This document shows positions 60,906-64,000 of a DNA stretch of 64,000 bases, in pieces. The position numbers and the translations under genes are program-made. The number at the start of each line of letters is the position of its first letter. Within the stretch, counting starts at the first letter, position 1. The notes below the pieces were generated by a model. That model ran no database searches. It was not told the origin of the DNA and saw only the letters and a list, made by a program, of their open reading frames with translations. This DNA comes from an uncultured Bacteroidales bacterium (GTDB lineage Bacteria; Bacteroidota; Bacteroidia; Bacteroidales; Bacteroidaceae): the NCBI GenBank assembly GCA_902778625.1, contig CACYYM010000030.1:35651-99650 (forward strand). Direction: 5' to 3'.

Positions 60906-62855
60906 ATGAAAAAGCTTTTTTTATTTATAATTACGGCGTTTTGCGTGCTGACGCTTGGTGCACAAACGGGTGAATGGCTATTGCAAGGCAACTTCAAGGC
61001 ATCCGATTGGAGTGGCCCGACGAAAATGGAGGCCAAAACCGACGGCGCAGAGAACACATTATATGCCACCTTGACACTTGAACCAGGTAAAGAATACGAG
61101 TTCAAGATAAACCGCGACAGCGAATGGTACGGCAACGGAGGCACAATGACACGGGCTCACTGCACCAATTGGACAATGTCCACAGCTGATGGCAATTGCC
61201 GAATCGCCACAACCATCAAGGGCGATTACGAGTTTGCCTTCAACACATCCAGCAAAACCCTGAGCGTCGTCTATCCCTACAACCCAAAGCAAGCCACGCT
61301 CTACGAAACAGCCGTACCCGACAGGAACCCCGACGTCATGCTGCAGGCATTCTATTGGGCTCACGACGGAAACACAGCAATCCCCTATACAGAATATGGC
61401 GACGTCTCATGGGAGAAGCTCGGCGAAGAGGCATCCGAACTGGCAGCATATTTCGACCTCATTTGGCTCGCTCCCTCCGGAGAGACAGCCGACTTCACTG
61501 GTTATCTGCCCATGAACTACAGCCATCAAGGCACCTTCGAAGATGAGCTCGGACACCACGGCCACAGCCCTTGGGGCACAGCGGCAGAGCTGCAACAGCT
61601 CATCTCAAAGCTGCATCAAGGCGGAGCGAAAGTCGTGGCCGACATCGTGCTGAACCATACCAGTGCTGGACATGTAGACGAATATGACGGCGAAGACAAG
61701 AATTGGTGCAACTGGACCGTCAACGACTTCGGCCGCTACGGCTCGTTCAAGCCTGATTGGAGCTGGATAACCGCAGAAGATGAAATGTTTGCCGACGACC
61801 AAATGCCTGGGCGCATCGACAGAAGCATGACAGGCGATTGTGGCAATCACAATACGGCAGAACTGACGCCAGATGACAAGAGCGTGTCTTACCAATCAGG
61901 AAACTACTCTTGGGACTATCAGGAGTATAATAGCATCTATTCGCGCGACCTTGCTCACGGCAAACGCGAAGTGCGCGAAATGAGCCGAGCATACCTCACC
62001 TGGATGCGCGACAGTATCGGCTATGACGGCTTCCGCTATGACTTCATGAAGGGCATCTCCGGCTCCACCCTCTTCGACTACAACCGAGCAAGTGCCCCTT
62101 ATTTCTGCGTGGCAGAGGTGTTCGACGGAAACATCGACAAGCAGTTGGGCTTCCTGAAAGATGCAAACTACGAGACCTATGTCTTCGACTTCCCAGGCAA
62201 GTTCCACTATTATAATGATGCCATCAGGACATACAACCTCAAAGCGCTCGCTACAGACCGCTACTCGCTTATCCATCACGACCCGAAGCATACCGTCACC
62301 TTTATCGACAACCATGACTCCTTCCGCGAAGGCAGCAACCTCTATGGCTCGCCCAATGCCATGGATGACCGTCAGGCGCGCATGGCCCTGGCCTTTCTGC
62401 TCAGCATGCCTGGTGTGCCGTGCGTGGTCTATCCCTATTGGAACAACCACAAAGAGGAGTGTCACGCCTTCATCATGGCCCGCAAGGCAGCAGGTGTGCA
62501 CAGCCAATCCGAGATAGTGCAGCAATGGGCAGGAAGTGGCCAGATGGGCGACAACTACTATTGTGCCATCATCAAGGGCACAAAAGGCTATCTCTTCTTG
62601 AAGCTTGGTTATGACAGTGTGCCCACCGACGCCCCCATGGAACCCTCGCCTGACGGGCAAGCATGGAAGTGTGCATGGGCCAATCGCGAGCATGCAGGGT
62701 TGTGGTACACTGGCGAAGAAGAAATACCCGACAGCCAGCCCAGCCTCCCAGAGCAGCCAGACTGCAATAAAGCAAAGAAAGAGCTAAAAAACGGCAAAAT
62801 CTACATCCATCGGGCAGAACACACCTATGACATAATGGGGAGAGATGTAGAGTAA
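60906..62855 (+). CDS. secreted GH13 alpha-amylase
   Basis: 649 residues: signal peptide (MKKLFLFIITAFCVLTLGA), an N-terminal beta-sandwich (EWLLQGNFKASDWSGPTKM ... KTLSVVYPYNP, possible starch-binding), then the GH13 barrel. Region I is VVADIVLNHT, region II GFRYDF (Asp-379 nucleophile), region III CVAEVF (Glu-404), region IV TFIDNHDS (Asp-471). The end is NGKIYIHRAEHTYDIMGRDV, a tail often seen on exported Bacteroidales enzymes. It degrades starch-like alpha-1,4-glucan. Confidence 0.94.
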   Translation: MKKLFLFIITAFCVLTLGAQTGEWLLQGNFKASDWSGPTKMEAKTDGAENTLYATLTLEPGKEYEFKINRDSEWYGNGGTMTRAHCTNWTMSTADGNCRIATTIKGDYEFAFNTSSKTLSVVYPYNPKQATLYETAVPDRNPDVMLQAFYWAHDGNTAIPYTEYGDVSWEKLGEEASELAAYFDLIWLAPSGETADFTGYLPMNYSHQGTFEDELGHHGHSPWGTAAELQQLISKLHQGGAKVVADIVLNHTSAGHVDEYDGEDKNWCNWTVNDFGRYGSFKPDWSWITAEDEMFADDQMPGRIDRSMTGDCGNHNTAELTPDDKSVSYQSGNYSWDYQEYNSIYSRDLAHGKREVREMSRAYLTWMRDSIGYDGFRYDFMKGISGSTLFDYNRASAPYFCVAEVFDGNIDKQLGFLKDANYETYVFDFPGKFHYYNDAIRTYNLKALATDRYSLIHHDPKHTVTFIDNHDSFREGSNLYGSPNAMDDRQARMALAFLLSMPGVPCVVYPYWNNHKEECHAFIMARKAAGVHSQSEIVQQWAGSGQMGDNYYCAIIKGTKGYLFLKLGYDSVPTDAPMEPSPDGQAWKCAWANREHAGLWYTGEEEIPDSQPSLPEQPDCNKAKKELKNGKIYIHRAEHTYDIMGRDVE

Positions 62856-62878
62856 GGGCGGAAGCACTTATCCACCCT

Positions 62879-63259
62879 TCATTGGGGTAGGGCAGCCACA
62901 GCCTCAATCTCCACCAAAGCACCCTTCGGCAAAGTCTTCACGGCAACGGCAGAGCGAGCAGGGTAGGGCTCAGAGAAGAATTCTGCATAGATGGCATTCA
63001 TGTCGGCAAAGTCGTTCATGTCGGCCATGAAGACTGTAGTCTTCACAACATTCTTCATTGTCAGTCCTGCTTCCTCAAGGATTGCTTTCACATTGAGGAG
63101 CGATTGTCGAGTCTGTTCCTTGATGCCACCTTCTGCAAACTTTCCAGTCGAGGGGTCGATAGGAATTTGTCCGGATGTATAGACGAGGTTGCCAATCTGA
63201 ATGGCCTGACTGTATGGCCCAATGGCTGCAGGAGCCTTTTGTGTGCTGATGACTTTCAT
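62879..63259 (-). CDS. ridA: RidA family enamine/imine deaminase
   Basis: 126 residues: KVISTQKAPAAIGPYSQAIQIGNLVYTSGQIPIDPSTGKF, NVKAILEEAGLTMKNVVKTTVFMADMNDF, YPARSAVAVKTLPKGALVEIEAVA (Arg that binds the substrate carboxylate). It clears reactive 2-aminoacrylate. It stands alone between two surface-protein genes. Confidence 0.96.
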   Translation of the reverse strand: MKVISTQKAPAAIGPYSQAIQIGNLVYTSGQIPIDPSTGKFAEGGIKEQTRQSLLNVKAILEEAGLTMKNVVKTTVFMADMNDFADMNAIYAEFFSEPYPARSAVAVKTLPKGALVEIEAVAALPQ

Positions 63260-63276
63260 ATCTATCTCTGCATTTT

Positions 63277-64000
63277 TTATTTTACAAGAATCTTTCGCCC
63301 GCCAACAATGTTGATGCCTTTCTGCGGAGTGCTGATGCGCTGACCGGAAAGATTGAAGACATTGTCCTTAGAGTCCTCAAGGTCCTTAGAGTCTTTAAGG
63401 TCGCCTATTCCATCGAAGATGTCGTAGAAGAGCTCCCAAACATTGGCAAACATATAGGCATCGTGGCAACCGACAGGAACATTGAGCGTTACGCCCTGAT
63501 AATGGCTTTCGCTAAAGGTCGTGTAGTCTATTGAAGGAGGTTCTGTTGCCCAGCAATTAACTTCCTGTAAAGCCGTACAGCCATCGAAGGCATAGACGCC
63601 AATACTCTGCACGTTCTCAGGTATCGTGATGCTCGTCAGCATAGGACAATCCTTGAAGCTGCGGTTGCCAATTCTTGTCACGGTCGAGGGGATGATTACC
63701 CTTGTCAGTTGTGAGCTGCTGAGGAAGGCCACATTGCCTATCTCGGTGACTGTGTAGGTGGTGCCTTTGTGCTTGACTGTTGAAGGGATGGTGACTTGTC
63801 CCCAATAGCTATTGTAGCTGGGGTTGCGGTGGACGACGCTTACTGTGTTGGGGCCTGTGATGGCGTAGAAGACTTTGCCATCCTGGAAGTGGTAGGGCAG
63901 TTCGACAATGTTGCCGAAGTTCTTCCAGACGTTATGAGCCATGTAGGCAGCTTTGCAGTCCTTCAGCACATAGAGTGTCAGGTCATTTATTTCCGAGCCG
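63277..64000 (-). CDS. BspA-type leucine-rich-repeat surface protein, N-terminus outside window
   Basis: The frame is open to the window edge (about 241 residues visible). LRR_5 repeats: GNVAFLSSSQLTRVIIPSTVTRIGNRSFKDCPMLTSITIPENVQSIGVYAFDGCTALQEVNC, then a PVGCHDAYMFANVWELF cap and the tail VFNLSGQRISTPQ...GGRKILVK. These are surface or secreted proteins of the adhesin-like BspA group. The linker LKDSKDLEDSKD before the tail is encoded by a 9-bp tandem array (63364-63399). Confidence 0.88.
   Translation of the reverse strand, partial: GSEINDLTLYVLKDCKAAYMAHNVWKNFGNIVELPYHFQDGKVFYAITGPNTVSVVHRNPSYNSYWGQVTIPSTVKHKGTTYTVTEIGNVAFLSSSQLTRVIIPSTVTRIGNRSFKDCPMLTSITIPENVQSIGVYAFDGCTALQEVNCWATEPPSIDYTTFSESHYQGVTLNVPVGCHDAYMFANVWELFYDIFDGIGDLKDSKDLEDSKDNVFNLSGQRISTPQKGINIVGGRKILVK
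63364..63399. repeat. 9-bp tandem array encoding the linker before the C-terminal tail
   Basis: GTCCTTAGA, GTCCTCAAG, GTCCTTAGA, GTCTTTAAG: four 9-bp units that keep the frame and give the LKDSKDLEDSKD stretch. Confidence 0.8.

Overview
The window reads as Bacteroidales chromosome, most likely Prevotellaceae-like. The evidence is promoters of the TTTG-N19/20-TAnnTTTG type with no strong Shine-Dalgarno sites, type IX secretion genes (porQ, porG), the uppS-bamA-ompH-murI order, ExbB/ExbD/ExbD with TonB, GH97 and GxGYxYP families, DUF1573 and DUF6242 proteins, a BspA-type LRR protein, and C-terminal GQR..NGRK tails. No transposase, integrase, rRNA gene or CRISPR array was found.

Layout. 1-20.9 kb (all minus): two consecutive operons form an aryl-polyene/flexirubin-like lipid cluster. 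The upstream operon (20879 to 13149) has three ketosynthases, two of them with an extra C-terminal half-domain, two ACPs, an O-methyltransferase, an LpxL-type acyltransferase and a small secreted protein. The downstream operon (12922 to below 1) has a DMT membrane protein, a LolA-like carrier, a GT2-acyltransferase fusion, two CrtI/RetSat-like flavoenzymes, an esterase, an acyltransferase, an MMPL exporter, an ACP, an acyl ligase and a GH97 glycosidase that runs off the window. No ketoreductase, dehydratase or aromatic ammonia-lyase is present. 21.3-26.7 kb: ExbD/ExbD/membrane protein/ExbB, tRNA-Ser, TatD, polyprenyl synthase and TonB. 27.4-30 kb (plus): porQ-cmk-ispH. 30-35.4 kb: MeaB, DUF1573 protein, GT-C-like membrane protein, GtrA and dolichol-phosphate-mannose-synthase-like GT2. 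35.4-43.4 kb: envelope operon DUF6242-porG-uppS-bamA-ompH x3-murI. 43.5-48.6 kb: ribD, prmC-recX, a NifU-like protein with a broken GGGtGRT partner, dapA. 48.6-53.4 kb: an accessory stretch with a four-helix-bundle gene between direct repeats, a low-GC lipoprotein, a structured 6S-like ncRNA and a GxGYxYP protein. 53.5-57.7 kb: ligA (broken as read), M18 aminopeptidase and pfkA. 57.9-58.3 kb: five tRNA genes (Val, Arg, Tyr, Gly, Asp). 58.5-64 kb: PI-PLC-like protein, GH13 amylase, RidA and an LRR protein.

The least explained signal is repetitive DNA of two kinds. First, six intergenic arrays keep an almost exact 22-bp period (two helical turns). Each unit carries a near-palindromic core whose arms change together (CCGC/GCGG, TTAAC/GTTAA, TCAC/GTGA, CAGC/GCTG), next to a TTGC/GCAA linker; one array switches core class without losing register. 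Second, about twenty short arrays with a 7-bp period (unrelated words, same period; a few have 9 or 10) lie over -33 promoter regions and start codons, inside signal-peptide codons, in the linker before a C-terminal tail, and within otherwise conserved enzymes (PrmC, ketosynthases, exporter). Some occur as inverted pairs. Two housekeeping-type genes also carry sharp lesions: ligA lacks the segment with the catalytic lysine, and the GGGtGRT gene has a 19-bp frameshifting insertion.
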